This document shows, piece by piece, positions 1 to 12,279 of a stretch of 64,000 nt of DNA. The translations under genes and the position numbers were made by a program. Positions within the stretch are counted from its first letter, which is position 1. Every line of letters starts with the position of its first letter. The notes under the pieces were generated by a model. The model was given only the letters and a program-made list of their open reading frames with translations. It was not told where the DNA came from and did not search any database. The stretch comes from Tillandsia leiboldiana (Eukaryota > Streptophyta > Magnoliopsida > Poales > Bromeliaceae): positions 28,318,137 to 28,382,136 of the forward strand of contig CM055075.1 in the NCBI GenBank assembly GCA_029204045.2. Direction: 5' to 3'.

Positions 1-473
1 GCGGAGGCGGAGGGGGCGGAGGAGGAGGAGGAGGAGGAGGAGGAGGAGGAGGAGCGGGTGGTGCGGGCGAGGTGGCTGGGGCTGGAGGGGGTGGAGCGGA
101 TGAGGCGGGGGGAGTCGAGGGTGCGGCGGAGGAGGTGGCGGAGGGCGGCGATGAGGTGGTCGGCGTTGTCGAGGGGGGCGGGGGGAGCGGCGGAGCGGAA
201 GGCGCGGCAGAAGGTGGCGTGGCGGGCGAGAGCCTCGTCGGTGGAGATGGGCCGCTCCGACGCGGCGGCGGCGGCGGAGCGGAGGAGCTCCTCCTCCACC
301 GCCTCGCCGCAGAGCCCGCAGATCCACCGCCCCCCGTACCGCTCCCGCACCCGCGCCACGTACGCCGGCGTGCACTCCTCCACCAGCCCGCAGCAGTCGC
401 AGCACGCCGCCGTCTCCTCCTCCGCCGCCGCCGACGACGACGATGACTCTCCGCTCATCGCCGTAGCCGACAT
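1..473 (-). CDS. DUF1677 family protein (5' part, cut by window edge)
   Basis: The minus strand is open from an ATG at 471-473 (a second in-frame ATG lies at 456-458) to the window start. After a Ser/Ala/Glu-rich leader, the protein shows a CDCCGLVEECTP motif, then ARVRERYGGRWICGLCGEAV. This Cys-pair pattern is that of the plant-specific DUF1677 family, whose biochemical role is unknown. Downstream comes an Ala/Arg/Pro-rich stretch containing RPISTDEALARH and LIAALRHLLRR, which the family also has, and then a serine homopolymer coded by a (TCC)n run at about 21-54. The coding region is extremely GC-rich. The 3' end is outside the window, so stop and length are unknown. Start choice between 473 and 458 is open. 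I am confident of the family and have no evidence for function. Confidence 0.85.
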   Translation of the reverse strand, partial: MSATAMSGESSSSSAAAEEETAACCDCCGLVEECTPAYVARVRERYGGRWICGLCGEAVEEELLRSAAAAASERPISTDEALARHATFCRAFRSAAPPAPLDNADHLIAALRHLLRRTLDSPRLIRSTPSSPSHLARTTRSSSSSSSSSSSSAPSAS

Positions 474-817
474 AAATATATATATATATATATATCTATA
501 TATATAATTCCAAAAACCCTAGAAATGCCAGAAAATCGATCGATATCGAGAGAAATCGCCCGATCCGCGCGAAGAGACTCGGCGATCGGACGCTGTACCT
601 CTCTTACTCCAAATCCTCGAATCGAAGAGACGCAGCTACCGCTACAGCTACTTCTCCCACACAGCAGCGGGATCTCTCTCCTCCTCGTCCCCGTCGCTCG
701 CCGATTCCGCCAGAAAGGGGGACTCCTCCATCGCGAAAGACGATCAAATCAGATCAGATCAGATCACCACCACCACGAAGATCCAATTCGCTATCCAACC
801 CTTTCCAATCACCTCCC

Positions 818-875
<58 letters not shown>

Positions 876-1200
876 GTTTCTCGACTCTTCGCTTCTCTCT
901 TTCTTTTTCTCTCTCTCTCTCTCTCTCTGTAAAATAAAATGGATTCAGAGGAAGGGGTTGTTTTTAATAATGGCGGGAAGTGGGGGAGGGGGAAGGGGTG
1001 GGGGTGGGGGTGGGGCCCGCCCAAATGATTAGAGGGGGAGATGGGGCCCGTTCGGGGGTGGGGAACAGTGGGAGGTGGTGCCAGGTCAGCAGATAAGCTG
1101 GCATAAGATGCTGGCTTTCTTTCGTGGATGTGGAGACGCCAGCTGTCGCCTATTCAACCCCACCGCCCTCTCCCTCTCGGCCTGGGAAATACCTCGGTTA
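474..1200. promoter_or_regulatory. upstream region of the DUF1677 gene with (AT)n and (CT)n tracts
   Basis: This is the 5' flank of the minus-strand DUF1677 gene. It starts with a short (AT)n run at about 476-507 that could serve as a TATA-like region on the minus strand. A pure (CT)n tract lies at about 819-871 and a shorter one at about 909-927; on the minus strand these are GA repeats, which are common in plant core promoters and 5' leaders. No other gene is visible here. Short open frames in this stretch are low-complexity artefacts. Confidence 0.35.
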
Positions 1201-1204
1201 CTCC

Positions 1205-1903
1205 TTGGGCGGTGTTTGACTCGGGTTATTTGGTTACAATTATTGGTTCAAAAATTTGTATACACCCCATCCATTGGATGGGTCAGAGTGTAGGATGTAC
1301 ATTCCACAAAGAATATACATTTAGTATTTTGCCTGATGAATAATATAAATAATATGAAAATAAATTTTTTATATTACTGATAGTAAATTATTTTACATAT
1401 TACGTAAAATTATAAGTTTACTTCTTTCCTCCTCTAAATTCTTTCACTATATATATATTTTTTATTTTAACTTTATATTTCGAATTAAATTTTAAAATTT
1501 TAAAATATAAATATTTAATTTAAATTTTATATTTTAAAATTTTAATTTATACTTATATTTAAAATTTTGAATTTTAAATTTATATTTTAAATTAAAATAT
1601 TAAATTTATATTTTTTCAAATTTAAAATTTAAAATTAAATTTTAAAATTCAAGTGTAAATTATATTAAGTTATAGTTTAGTAAAAAATACTATTAAATTT
1701 GACTAACAGATAATTTTAAAATAGATTATATTTTATTGTCATGATTACTAAATTTTATAAAATGAACTAAATATAAAAATTCTATATACACTGTAATTTA
1801 ATATTATATTACTGAATTAAAATAAACATGCTAATGCATTATTAGTAGTAAGGTTATATTACAATAATCAGTAATGTTATATAGCGCGAACCAAACAAGC
1901 TCC
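1205..1903. mobile_element. possible MITE-like element with GTTTG-type ends
   Basis: The left edge reads GGGCGGTGTTTGACTCGG and the right edge, read on the minus strand, begins GGAGCTTGTTTGGTTCG. The interior is about 85% A/T without coding potential. The ends are similar but imperfect, and I do not see a clear target duplication, so this may be two unrelated pieces. Confidence 0.3.
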
Positions 1904-2565
1904 AAAATCTACCCCATAAGTTACCATACTCCTACTACTATTCCACACAAAAATACGGCTCCCCGTTCTGTAACTCACCTAATTGTCTAAAAATTTAATG
2001 GTTAATACACAAAATTCTAAAAATATATTTAATTTATACTTAAAATAGGAATAAAAAATTAAATTGTATTGTAATGAAAAGTAGAATGTCGAATTATTCA
2101 AAAATATTTGAATTATTATTGGAATGAAAATTAGAAGGAACAACTAAAATTTTAAAAGAAAATTTTGATTAAGTGAGATAAGGAAGAGGAAGATGATGCA
2201 TTTGTGAGAAAAGACTTTGGATGATTTACTTAGGATTGGATCAATTCGAGTTCAAATCCAAATTGAGCCATAAATATATTGAATCATTTCTATTCTAAAG
2301 TGAAAATGAGAATCAGAATTCAATTTCAGTAAAACAAATAATAACTATCGAAATTAATAAATTTCATTCTGATTTCATAGTTCAAAAAAATTGATAAACT
2401 AGACAAGTCCTACGTTCAAAGCCTAATTATTTACATTTCTATCTGAATTTATTTTTTAAAAACTGAACAAAGCGTATCAAAACAACCGATCTCCTAGCTC
2501 ACAAATCTTATCCAATTATTAAACTCAAAAAATAATTTAATTGTAATTCATCCTAATATCATTTA

Positions 2566-2870
2566 TGTTGGAAATAGTAATCTAAACTTAATCTAAAATT
2601 TAGTTAAAGATAGAATTTATTCAAATTATATTTAAAAATTTATATTTTGATTTGTCATATGTTATGACTTGATAGCTATATATATCCAGACGTGAATTAA
2701 TTAGATGAATAAGTAATAGTAGATATGATTAAAAATATTATTGAGGGTGTAAATAAATATTTTTTATTGAAAAAATATTAGTTCTTTATATTATTTTATT
2801 TTTAAATTTTAGAATATACATTATATAGTCGTTATATAATCAGTAGTAGTGTGAATACCGATTTCGATAA
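2566..2870 (+). mobile_element. degenerate solo LTR fragment, same family as the element at 28577-30657
   Basis: It begins TGTTGGAAATAGTAATC and follows the LTRs at 28577 and 30273 through shared blocks such as TTTATTCAAATTATATTTAAA, 'gttatgacttgatagctata', 'attgagggtgtaa' and 'gtgtgaataccg'. The 3' end fades out near 2870 and no internal retrotransposon region is attached. This copy keeps the canonical TG start that both LTRs at 28-30 kb have lost. Confidence 0.6.
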
Positions 2871-4256
2871 TTTAAATTTAGTTTAATAATATAATGGCCA
2901 AAAATACTGCTTTTATATTTCTAAAGTCAAAAATTTTTGAAAGTGTTTCTAATATTTCTCCTCTGATATTTTAAAATTAAATTAGAGCTATTCAAAACAA
3001 CATTACTCTTAATGAAAATACTTGAAGTGTTTTGATCACTTTGAAATAGTTAAGAGTGCATTTCTCTCTCTCTTTGAGCTCTTTTATAATTTATCCCAAA
3101 ATTACACAAGATTATAGTTATATTTTTATATCCTATATTTTAGCAAAGAGTACCTAAACAGTTTTTTTTTAAAAAAACCTTATATAACTAATTGCAATTT
3201 ACAATCTAATTCTATAGTATTAGGCCTAATTTGGTAATTTAGTAGTTAAAAACATTAATTTTATACTACATAAAATTTAAAATATTTAATAATACTTATA
3301 ATATTGTAAAATTACGATTACAATCGTCACAAAAAAAAGTATATAATTTTGCCCATAACAATTACAACCATAATAATATTATAGTATAAATAAAAAAACA
3401 TATTTTTTTTTTGATCATTTATAAAATAAAATTAATATTTTTAATCACGACATTATTAAATTAAGCAAAATTTGGCATTAATTAATAGTGGAGATATCGG
3501 GGGACGTTTTTCTGGTACGCGTAGCCGTACTCGTCTTAGCGTTTCGAGATGAATCGGCGAATCAACACACAAGTCAAAAATATGGAGAAAACAAAACGAA
3601 TCAAATGCCACGTCACCGCACTGGTGAATATGACAATCAAATGCCACGTCATCGCTTATATTATTTTGCTTGTGTAGGAAGGTCAGAGCTCATCTATGCG
3701 TCGTGTATATTGATACGAGACCAGATACGATTCAAATACGGTGATTCAGTAATTTTTAAAAAATTAAAATACGAACATATGAATATAAATAATAAAATAT
3801 ATAATTATTAATATAATAATATATATTTATTATATATAAAATATAAATTTTAATAAAATATTGTTATATTAATTTTTTATACGAATGAAAGTTTATTAAA
3901 TTTTTTATTGATAATTCATATATTTTAAAAGAAAATTCTCCACCACATATAATTTATTTATATTGTTAAAAAAAAATCATATGTATTTATAAAAAAATAA
4001 AATATTTATTTAAAGACATTATATATGTATAAATAAATAAATAAAAATATATATATTTTTTTTAATTGTATGCATTATGGTTCGGTATTGAACGCACATC
4101 TAAAAAGTGTTCATATCGGACACGTGTCCGACACGGACAAGCGAGACTTATAAAAATATCCGTGATACATTGTCTCGTTCACGATATGCAAAAGAGAGAT
4201 GTTTTATTTTGATTCTCTTATCTCTAAGAAGGAATCATCACAAAAAAATTCAGATT

Positions 4257-4589
4257 ACTACATCCAACATATGATATTTAAAAAATTTTAGCTTCTGCTT
4301 TAAAATTAAATTTAATTGAAAATATAATTAGAGATCACAGTATTCTTAGAAATAGCTTTAAATAAATTAATTGTACTACATCCAACACATCATACTTGAA
4401 AAGCTGGAGCTTCTGTTTTAGAAATAAATTTAGTTGAAATATATTCAACAAGAACGTGTTCAAATATATTCTAACCGTTCATCCATTATTTTTTTAGATA
4501 TCGCTTTAATAAATTATGTGGACTACATTCAACCTATGATACTTGAAAAATTAGAACTTTTATTTTAGAAATAAATTTAGTTGAAAATA
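4257..4589. repeat. three diverged tandem copies of a ~70-bp unit spaced 118-147 bp apart
   Basis: Copies start at about 4257, 4375 and 4522. Each begins ACTACATYCAAC, continues with 'atgatacttgaaaa' variants and 'cttctgttttagaaataaa' variants, and ends in 'tttagttgaaaatat'. The order is direct. The copies are clearly diverged, so the duplication is old. No protein frame runs through them. Confidence 0.6.
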
Positions 4590-5439
4590 TGATTGGAAAC
4601 TTTGAGTACTATCGATTAAGCCTTTTACCATATTTTTTTGACACAATGTATTGGTAGTTCGTGAACAATCCGGGTAATAAGTATTTAATTATTGTCACCA
4701 AATACAATTATACAAGGCACACTTTAATTAACTCCCAACTATCTAATAAATAATAACATATGAACATCAAAAGCAAGCTAAAATATATAAGTAAACAACA
4801 TATAAACCAATTCACAATATCCAAATAATAGTATAAAAAAACAAGGAGCTATCCATATATTTAACTCACTTTCTTTCTATTTATTATAATTTAAGTGGAA
4901 TTTATCCTTTTGGTTGGACATGAATCCGGACTCTTATTTGCTCAACAGGATATATTTATTCGCAAAGAAATTTTTTTTTACAAATTATGGTATAATGTTG
5001 CTTAATATTTCAAGAAAAAAGGTTAATTAGTAATGTGAATATTGTTAAGTTTGTAATTTATTTGTTCTACACATTTCAGTGATTTGGTACGTAACTGATT
5101 AGATTGATGTAATATTCCAAACATTAATTCCTTGATATTATCCAACATTTCGTATGGACAGGGATGGTTTAGCTACTATTTAATCTTTAAATGACTTAAT
5201 TTAGAGAAATTGTTGCTTTGACCTGGTTTATTAATCAGAGTAAAAAGTAGTTCTTCATATAATTGAGAAACTTGGTTTATATATCAAATCCCTGGAATGA
5301 AGATTTTATTTATTTCAACAAAAAAAAAAAAAAAAAAAATGGTAAAGAAGAAAAGTTGTTCTTAATGAATATCTATATATATATATGCTATGTGGATTAT
5401 GTGGGTTGTATCTGATACTTATTTTCTATGGGCAGGTGG

Positions 5440-5590
5440 AAATGTTATCTTATGGATAGCGGCGCGGATCTGAGACCCTGATTTTGTTTAGCTGACAATG
5501 AGGTATCAGTCTACTACGCGGGAATCAAATCTGTGATCTCTTAGTCGGCACTCCAGTATCATCCAATTGTGCTAGTTAGTGCTTTTAACT
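5440..5590 (-). mobile_element. possible tRNA-derived SINE or tRNA-like fragment
   Basis: On the minus strand, near 5580, the sequence reads TAGCACAATTGGATGA, which fits a pol III A box. About 35 bases further comes AGATTTGATTCCC, which resembles a B box (GGTTCGATTCC). The order and spacing fit a tRNA-like head. I could not find convincing flanking duplications or fold a full cloverleaf. Confidence 0.35.
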
Positions 5591-5866
5591 AGTAGGCATG
5601 ATGTGGTTGAGCAATTCCAACAATAAATTCTATATCAATTGTCGGCGCGATTAGATTAAGCGGCTGCAGCCAATGATTCCTCTTGTTAAGTGTTGATTGG
5701 TCTTAGATAGTGCAAATGATATCATTAGCCACTCTTTAGTGGATTAGTGGTAGAAAATGAGTACTATCATTAACTTCTCTATATGACATGCATGATTTTT
5801 GTGTTATCTTCCATGGTAATAATGATTCCTAGGTACCTTGTAGGCTTATTGTCAACAATATTGTTC

Positions 5867-5870
<4 letters not shown>

Positions 5871-5936
<66 letters not shown>
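5871..5936. repeat. 66-bp poly(A) run
   Basis: An uninterrupted A tract on the plus strand. It could be the tail of an old retroposon, but no source element is recognisable just upstream. Confidence 0.8.
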
Positions 5937-5938
<2 letters not shown>

Positions 5939-6745
5939 AGTAAAAAAGAGCAGTTCTCTGCTTACAAATAAGGTGGCTGAATTCATGGCAGTCAAGAGAG
6001 CTGCTAGTTATTGTGACTTCAACTGCAAACTTGTTCAATTCAAACAACAGGACCTGAAGCTCCAGTTTCCATTCATAAAACAGAACAGTTACTACTTTCC
6101 CAACAACTAATACAAATATAATACTTAAGGTAAGTAGAGCTGCTTGAATAATTACTTCTCTTATAAATGATATAAGAGTAAAAAGTGAGAGACAGTAAAA
6201 TATATATTATCATATCTATATCTATTCTAGACACTTCTAAAATATTACAAAATTATTGCGAGGCGACAAAAAAAGCCTTCAATATTTAGTACATGAAAAC
6301 ATGTTTAAGCCATGTAGAGAATCTGCATTGAAATTGAGAGCCACAGAGAATCTTATTTATCATAAGACAACACAAAAGTACAGAGCATAAAGCCAAAGGC
6401 ACATGTAACAAAGCAGGAACACATAAATAGGCCTACTCACCAAACATTTTCTAAAGCATCCAAAGAAGAAAATTGTTCATTACAGAAAATAAAACCAAAT
6501 CACAATAACAGTAAACATTGTTGATATACCTTTCAGAAAGATGATTGAATCCCAGATTACCCACCAGCTAAGAAGCATACAGAACAAGGCATGAATGGGA
6601 AGATTCCCAAAGGAGGTCATCAATAGTTTCATTCTATGTTATCCGCACATTGCAAATTAATATTTCTGCAGCCCTCTTTATAATTATGATCTAAAAAAAC
6701 AGAAGCAGAAGATGCAGCAGCAGCAGCAATTCAGATTCTTCAAAC

Positions 6746-9700
6746 TCAATCGCGTTCACTGATGGCCGTGAGGTGCTCGTCAATCTCCTCCGTTGATAGC
6801 ACCCTGAACACTGGATCTTCTTTCCTCACGACTCCGACCTAGTAAAAAGATAATAGAGCATAAAATATAGCAGTCAGTGTCAACATATAAATAGAAAGAA
6901 ACTAACAAAAGATCAAAAAAAATCCTAAGACAAGAGCGGCAATACCTCAATCTCTGTGGCCTTGAAGTCTTCCTGCAGGACTGATTGCAATGCAGATATT
7001 GTAGTCTACAAAGAGGCAAAATAGTTTATCACTTAGGAAATGTTGAATAGCAAACAATACACAATTATGAATCTATGACATCTATTTGCCATTTGAAAAG
7101 CATGGAGGAAATTATTGTCAAAAGGATTATAACAAGTGTGCAGAGGGATTAAAAGTCTATCTGAAAAAAAATTCTCCAGCTATATTAAGATCTAAAATAG
7201 TTAATATCTAAAATAGCTTTCAGGGACGAAATGGGCAAACCCGCTGTATTGATTGAAGGCAAAAAATAAAAAAAGGGTACTCTTCAAGGGGTGTGGCTTG
7301 AAGTGACATTATCCACAAGTATTAACTGAACTATGGACACATAAAGTTGTACAACAGAAATTGTAAACAAACATATATATCTCACGATCCTATTATCCTG
7401 CTCATTTTCTGGTCCTAGAACTGATGTAACTCTGTTTCAGTTAATCAGGGAAACTTAGAACTTTTCTTTACTGAGAAAATTTAACTAATAGACGATTTTG
7501 ATTACTCCATTCTTCTGATCCGTAAGCTTTACAACTTCAACTATGCTGATACCCATACTTGACAATATATATACCTGCACAGTCTCTTCATATGAAAATG
7601 CAGGATCGTTCTTCATTTTCTTCTCCAAAAAGTTGATTGCTTCCTGCTCTTTGAGACCAGCGCTTGTAGCCTGAAAAAGGAAGTAAGCCACTTTGTAAGG
7701 GAATTAAACTTCTTAAACTTTGTGTAAGAAAAAGGAAACCGAATGTGTAATGGCTTATAAAAAGAGAATAAATTCTTCAACAAACAAAGGAAGCAAGGAC
7801 AAATGTTATGTTGTTGAAGCAAGCTCGTGGCTCACAATAGAAGTGTAACAAAATCTGGTATAACATTCAGCAGCTTCTTTTATAGTAAAAGGTTTGCTTA
7901 AATTATTAGAAGGTTCAAAATTTTCAATTACCTTGTGACCAAAAAAATGACCAGCAGGGTCACATTTGAAGAGTTGAGGTCCTTTTTCTTCGTCAATACC
8001 CAAGACCATAGCCGCTTCATGACCCAAAGTCAAAAAAGAGAATAAAACAGAAAACAGAAAAAAGAAAAAAGAAAAAAGGAAGAAAATGAATTAGTAATTA
8101 AAGAAAGAAAAGATAGACAGATAAGTTAATTAAAATAAATCTAATGGACTGAAGCCACATGTAGTCATAAGTAGCGTTCAGTACCGACCTACTCCAAGAG
8201 GTCTCATATACGCATGTTGGGTATATATCTGTGATTTGTCTGCAATCCTGGACAAGGTCAGAGGGTAAATGACATGAGATTATGTTTTCACAATTCAGTA
8301 ACATCTTAGTCATCCTACATCCTGAGGCAGAGATAAACAACTTCACCAAATAATTGAACAGCAAACAGAAAATACCACATCTATGGCTCATTAGCTGAAA
8401 ATTCTACAAAGGTTGAGCAATGACCAAGAAAATCTTGACCAAGTTTGGTACATTATGCTTTGCAGAAATCAATAACCCATAAGGAATACTAAAGGTTGTA
8501 TCAAGGCAAAGCTACAATAGTTACATATATCAGCATTGCCGTTCAACAAGCCTGGAGGACTAATTCCAAATATTAATCAAATGATGCCCCTCATCACTAA
8601 TGCTTTAATCATATATCAAGCAGAGCAAGTAGTTCATTTACAATGTTATAGAAGAGAGAGCAACACATGGCAACATAAAATTGTTTTGTGCCAATTAACA
8701 GGACCAGAATTAGTCAACATGACAGAACATAATCATACCACTTAGCCAGTACATCCACCGGCATTTCATATCCCCATTTGAAACGGAACTCCGCAGCTTC
8801 ATTCCTTGCTTGATGGACCAAAGACCTCGCATCAGCTAGAAGATTGGAATTTTCATTGTTAATAATGGTAAATATGAAAGAACAACTTAAATCCATGACT
8901 TTAGCATAATCACGATTCTTATGGAATTTCCCACAATGCACAATCAAAGAAGTACTAAAGTATTGATGAACGAAGTTCCTTGCACAATTTTTTCAGAAAA
9001 CAAGAACATTTAAAAAAAATTGAAACTTAAACAATATAGTCACGAGAACAGAACTTGACAGTCACATGATCAACTAAGCAAGACCTTCATCACAGGATTC
9101 TTATATCTTCCTCTTTAAAGTATTAAAATAAATAAAAATAAATCCTTCCACGTAAGAAAGGTTAGAATTTACTCATTCATGTATTGAAGCTTTTTATCAT
9201 AATAATAATCACGAGAAAAGCCAAATTTAGGAGAGCACAATGGAATATCAAGAAATGTTGCCTCACAATCATAGCACGCAACAAGAGAGATAAGGCTACT
9301 TGTAATTGTGGCAGTATCCTTCAGCTAAGTTTCACTCATTAAAAACGACGAAGAAAAAATAGATATAATAAGTATAGATATTAAGATTGAAAGGTAGAGC
9401 TTGTATCTGCTGTACAACTCAAACAGATGTGGAAGAGCATTTAAGATTTATCATCACCTTAGTTTGTAAATCCTCTTATTCGATCTAGATAGTGTCACCA
9501 AATTGCAATTTAAAATATTCCAGTGCATATCATACATTAACATTATGAAGCAAGCAATCTCATTTAATTTACTTTCAACATAATTTCACAAGTAATCGCA
9601 CTACGGATAATTTCCAACTTGCTCATAAATCATATGAAATTAGAACTATAATTTCCAGCAAGAAAAAAAGAGAATAACCTGTCATTCCAGTGGCCAACAA

Positions 9701-10178
9701 TCCAAGATACTTTGTGAGGGGAAAGAGATGCGTAACGCTAGTTTGATCCAATAGCTTGTCCTAACCAAGTCAAAATGACATAGAATTACATCCAAAAAGA
9801 TCAAATTTTGCACATAATCAGACGAATCACTTGATAAAAACACTCACCGGGACCTTCTTCTGAGTAACAACGCACACCGAATCCTTCCCCCGCACTCCAA
9901 TCGAAGTGATCCCCGCAGCTTTCACAGCTTTGAAAGCATACTCTAATCCAAAACACCACAAAGTTTAAGCAACCGATCCAAACCCCCTTACTCGAACTAG
10001 ATTACACGTAAGAATCAAAACTGAAAACCTAAGAGACGAAACCGATCGAATGGGAGATGGATCACTGGGGGAGGTGGGGATCCGCAAAACCCTAGGGCTT
10101 ACCGACTTGGTAGAGGCGACCCTCGGGGGAGAAGATGGTGATGTGGCGATCGTATCCCGCTCCGGTCCCGCGGCTCAT
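6746..10178 (-). CDS. PAA1: 20S proteasome subunit alpha type-1 (PAA; PSMA6 orthologue)
   Basis: Alpha-1 subunit of the 20S core particle; the outer alpha rings gate entry to the proteolytic chamber and bind the 19S regulator in cytosol and nucleus. Nine exons on the minus strand: 10103-10178, 9848-9942, 9679-9760, 8739-8835, 8189-8247, 7932-8014, 7575-7670, 6946-7005, 6746-6838. They join in frame to 246 residues, the usual length of plant alpha-1. The N terminus has the alpha-subunit signature [20 protein letters not shown]. Later blocks include SIGVRGKDSVCVVTQKKVPD, RNEAAEFRFKWGYEMPVD, CDPAGHFFGHK and the tail RVLSTEEIDEHLTAI. One residue differs from the usual PLGVVAMV block (PLGVAAMV), at the 8189/8014 junction. 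An AAACCCTAG telo-box-like motif lies just upstream of the ATG. The symbol follows Arabidopsis naming. Confidence 0.97.
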
Positions 10179-11552
10179 GGCGTCTTCTAGGGTTTGGTTC
10201 GAGGGTTTTGCGGGTTTCCTCCTCTTCTCCTTCCTCTTCTTCCTCTTCTTCGGGGAGAGAGAGATCTACGAAAGACGGGAGAAGAGTGAGAGAAAAAGTG
10301 TGGGTTATGTACTTCTCCTACAAGAAATGAATGGGTTGAATCGGCAGGTTTTGGCCCAATAGGCCAATAAGAATTGGATTGGGTTCGGGCCCATTGGGCT
10401 TCAGCTTATCGTGTAGCCCATAAAAATAAACATTTTAATAACTTTGAATTACAATATTAAGGTGAAAGCTACACTATTTTTCCTACTCCTCCTCCTTTCC
10501 TTCCACTTTCTCGTGTTTTTACTGTGGTCGTCCAAGATTGGCGACGCGTGGTAGAGGTGGAGGAGAGTGCAACAACACCGGAAAAGAGGGTGGCAAAGGC
10601 AGAGACGGCCTACTTTGCCTCCACTCGTAGGAGGTGCGGGCGAGACCCTCGCCTCGCCTCTATAGCGCCCGCGCGCATCGATGTGAGTGGAGGCCAGGTA
10701 GTGGGGACTTAGACAATGACGCTCCAGCCTCGGCCCCTCGCCTCGCCTCCGCCCCCACCTACACACGTGAGCGCGATGGAGGTGAGACAGGGGGTTCTCG
10801 CCCGCCGCGCCTGCATAATCCCCATAGGGCGAAGACAAGGTGGGTCGCCTCTGTCTCCACTGCCTTCTTCTTCTATCTCCACTGCCTTCTTCTTCGACAT
10901 CGTCGCGCTTTCCTCCACCAACATCGTGCACGTCGGCGGTACCAGATGGACAAAAAAAAAGCAAGAAAAAGCAAAGGGGAAGAAGAAGGATGAAGAGGAT
11001 GAAGAGGAGGTAGAGGATAAATTATGCAACTTTCGTTCAAAAAATATAATTTATCATTTTAAAAAGTACACTTTTTATTTAAAAAATATAACTTTCGTAT
11101 AAAACAGTACAAAATTCTTTCGAAACATTGCAATTTTATTTCTTTTTCCTTTCTTCTTTGGTTCTTGACTTTTCTTGTTATTTTTATTTTTATTCTTATT
11201 TTTTTTTTTTATTTCTGTATCTTTTTTTCGCTATCACAATCTTTTCCTTACCCTCCACCACAGTCATCGCCCTCGTCGGAAGTGCTTCTTGGAGAAGTAC
11301 GGGCGCGTCTTCGTCTTCACCCTTACGAGCGATACTGCCTCAGTTACGATCTCATCGTCTTTATCCGCTCCATTCTCACCCGAGTTCACGATATCGTTCT
11401 TTTCCTCTGGCACCAACATCGGTGTCTGTGCCGGCGAATAAATGAAGCTGACAAAGAGGAGGCGCCGCCTTCATTATCGTCGCGGAGGTGGTGGATGAGG
11501 GTCGGAGAGAAAAAGAAAAAAAAAGAAAAAAAAAAAACCATTGAAAAACAAG

Positions 11553-11555
<3 letters not shown>

Positions 11556-11637
<82 letters not shown>
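11556..11637. repeat. (TA)n microsatellite, about 41 units
   Basis: A pure alternating TA run follows an A-rich stretch. It is typical plant microsatellite DNA and gives spurious Tyr-Ile open frames on both strands. Confidence 0.95.
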
Positions 11638-11639
<2 letters not shown>

Positions 11640-12123
11640 ATCAATTTTTTAATGATTCGAGCTGAATTTGCAAAATCCAAAATAATACCTATTTGTGCAA
11701 AATCTCAATGCCAATAAATTTTGTATACAAATTAACTTTAAATAATTACTAAAATTTATATATAGTAACTATAATATTACCACTCTATCCGAATAGGTGA
11801 CAAAATCAATAAATACTGCTATCAATTTTATATTACCAAACAAAAAAAAAATCAATTGCAACAATTATGTCGATATAAAATCAAATAAATTATTAATGTA
11901 AAATAAATTTTTTAGTCATATTCTAAACACCACTAATTGTGGATAGTTGCAACAAAGAGGCATAAATTGCTGTTTGTGACGTTCGCGTCGCGCTCGTGCA
12001 CGTGTTTTTGAGTCCATTTTCCTTCTAATTATCGCTTTCCACTGTAAACACCCTCCCCCACCACCTGTTTCTGTGGTGTCACGCGCGCGGTGTCATATCG
12101 CACCACCAAACTTAAGAAAAATA

Positions 12124-12279
12124 CTATATGTACACCCGTAAGGGGTGTACATCTCACACCCCCACCCATCTAAGGGTGGGGGTGTGATGATGAGTCACTT
12201 GATGCGACCCGTAAAAAATATCGCCACCATTAAAATAGTGGAGATGTATGATATACACCCTTTCGAGGTGTACATGTAG
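12124..12279. mobile_element. small fold-back (MITE-like) element
   Basis: The left arm begins CTATATGTACACCCGTAAGG and the right arm, read on the minus strand, begins CTACATGTACACCTCGAAAG. Both continue with GGGTGTAYATC, giving about 30 bp of terminal inverted repeat on a roughly 156-bp element. Inside the left half there is a second, perfect hairpin at 12155-12186 with 13-bp stems (CACACCCCCACCC). A related tail ('gtacatgtaacattgc') recurs at about 12768-12783. Confidence 0.6.

Larger units (their letters stand above)
1904..6745. other. AT-rich intergenic DNA, no gene seen
   Basis: Apart from the LTR fragment, the three-copy repeat, the SINE-like piece and the poly(A) run listed separately, I find no coding region here. 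There is a palindromic CGGACACGTGTCCG at about 4115-4128 and a near-duplicated segment carrying 'caaatgccacgtca' at about 3601-3650. The last 200 bases or so before 6745 should be the 3' UTR of the proteasome gene on the minus strand. Confidence 0.6.

Noticed and set aside
58..507. Two long plus-strand open frames opposite the DUF1677 gene
   Set aside because: They are Arg/Ala/Gly-rich shadows of a GC-rich coding strand; the minus strand carries the recognisable Cys motifs.
4115..4128. Palindromic CGGACACGTGTCCG as an operator-like site
   Set aside because: It is isolated in AT-rich, gene-free DNA and looks like part of transposon debris; no target gene is nearby.
10449..11029. Several overlapping open frames of 100-170 codons in both directions
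   Set aside because: The block is G/C-biased with all frames open at once, no domain is recognisable, and no splice partners are evident; treated as repeat or gene-fragment DNA.
11474..11680. Open frames made of Tyr-Ile repeats
   Set aside because: Produced by the (TA)n microsatellite; the same applies near 32682-32879 and 34498-34684.
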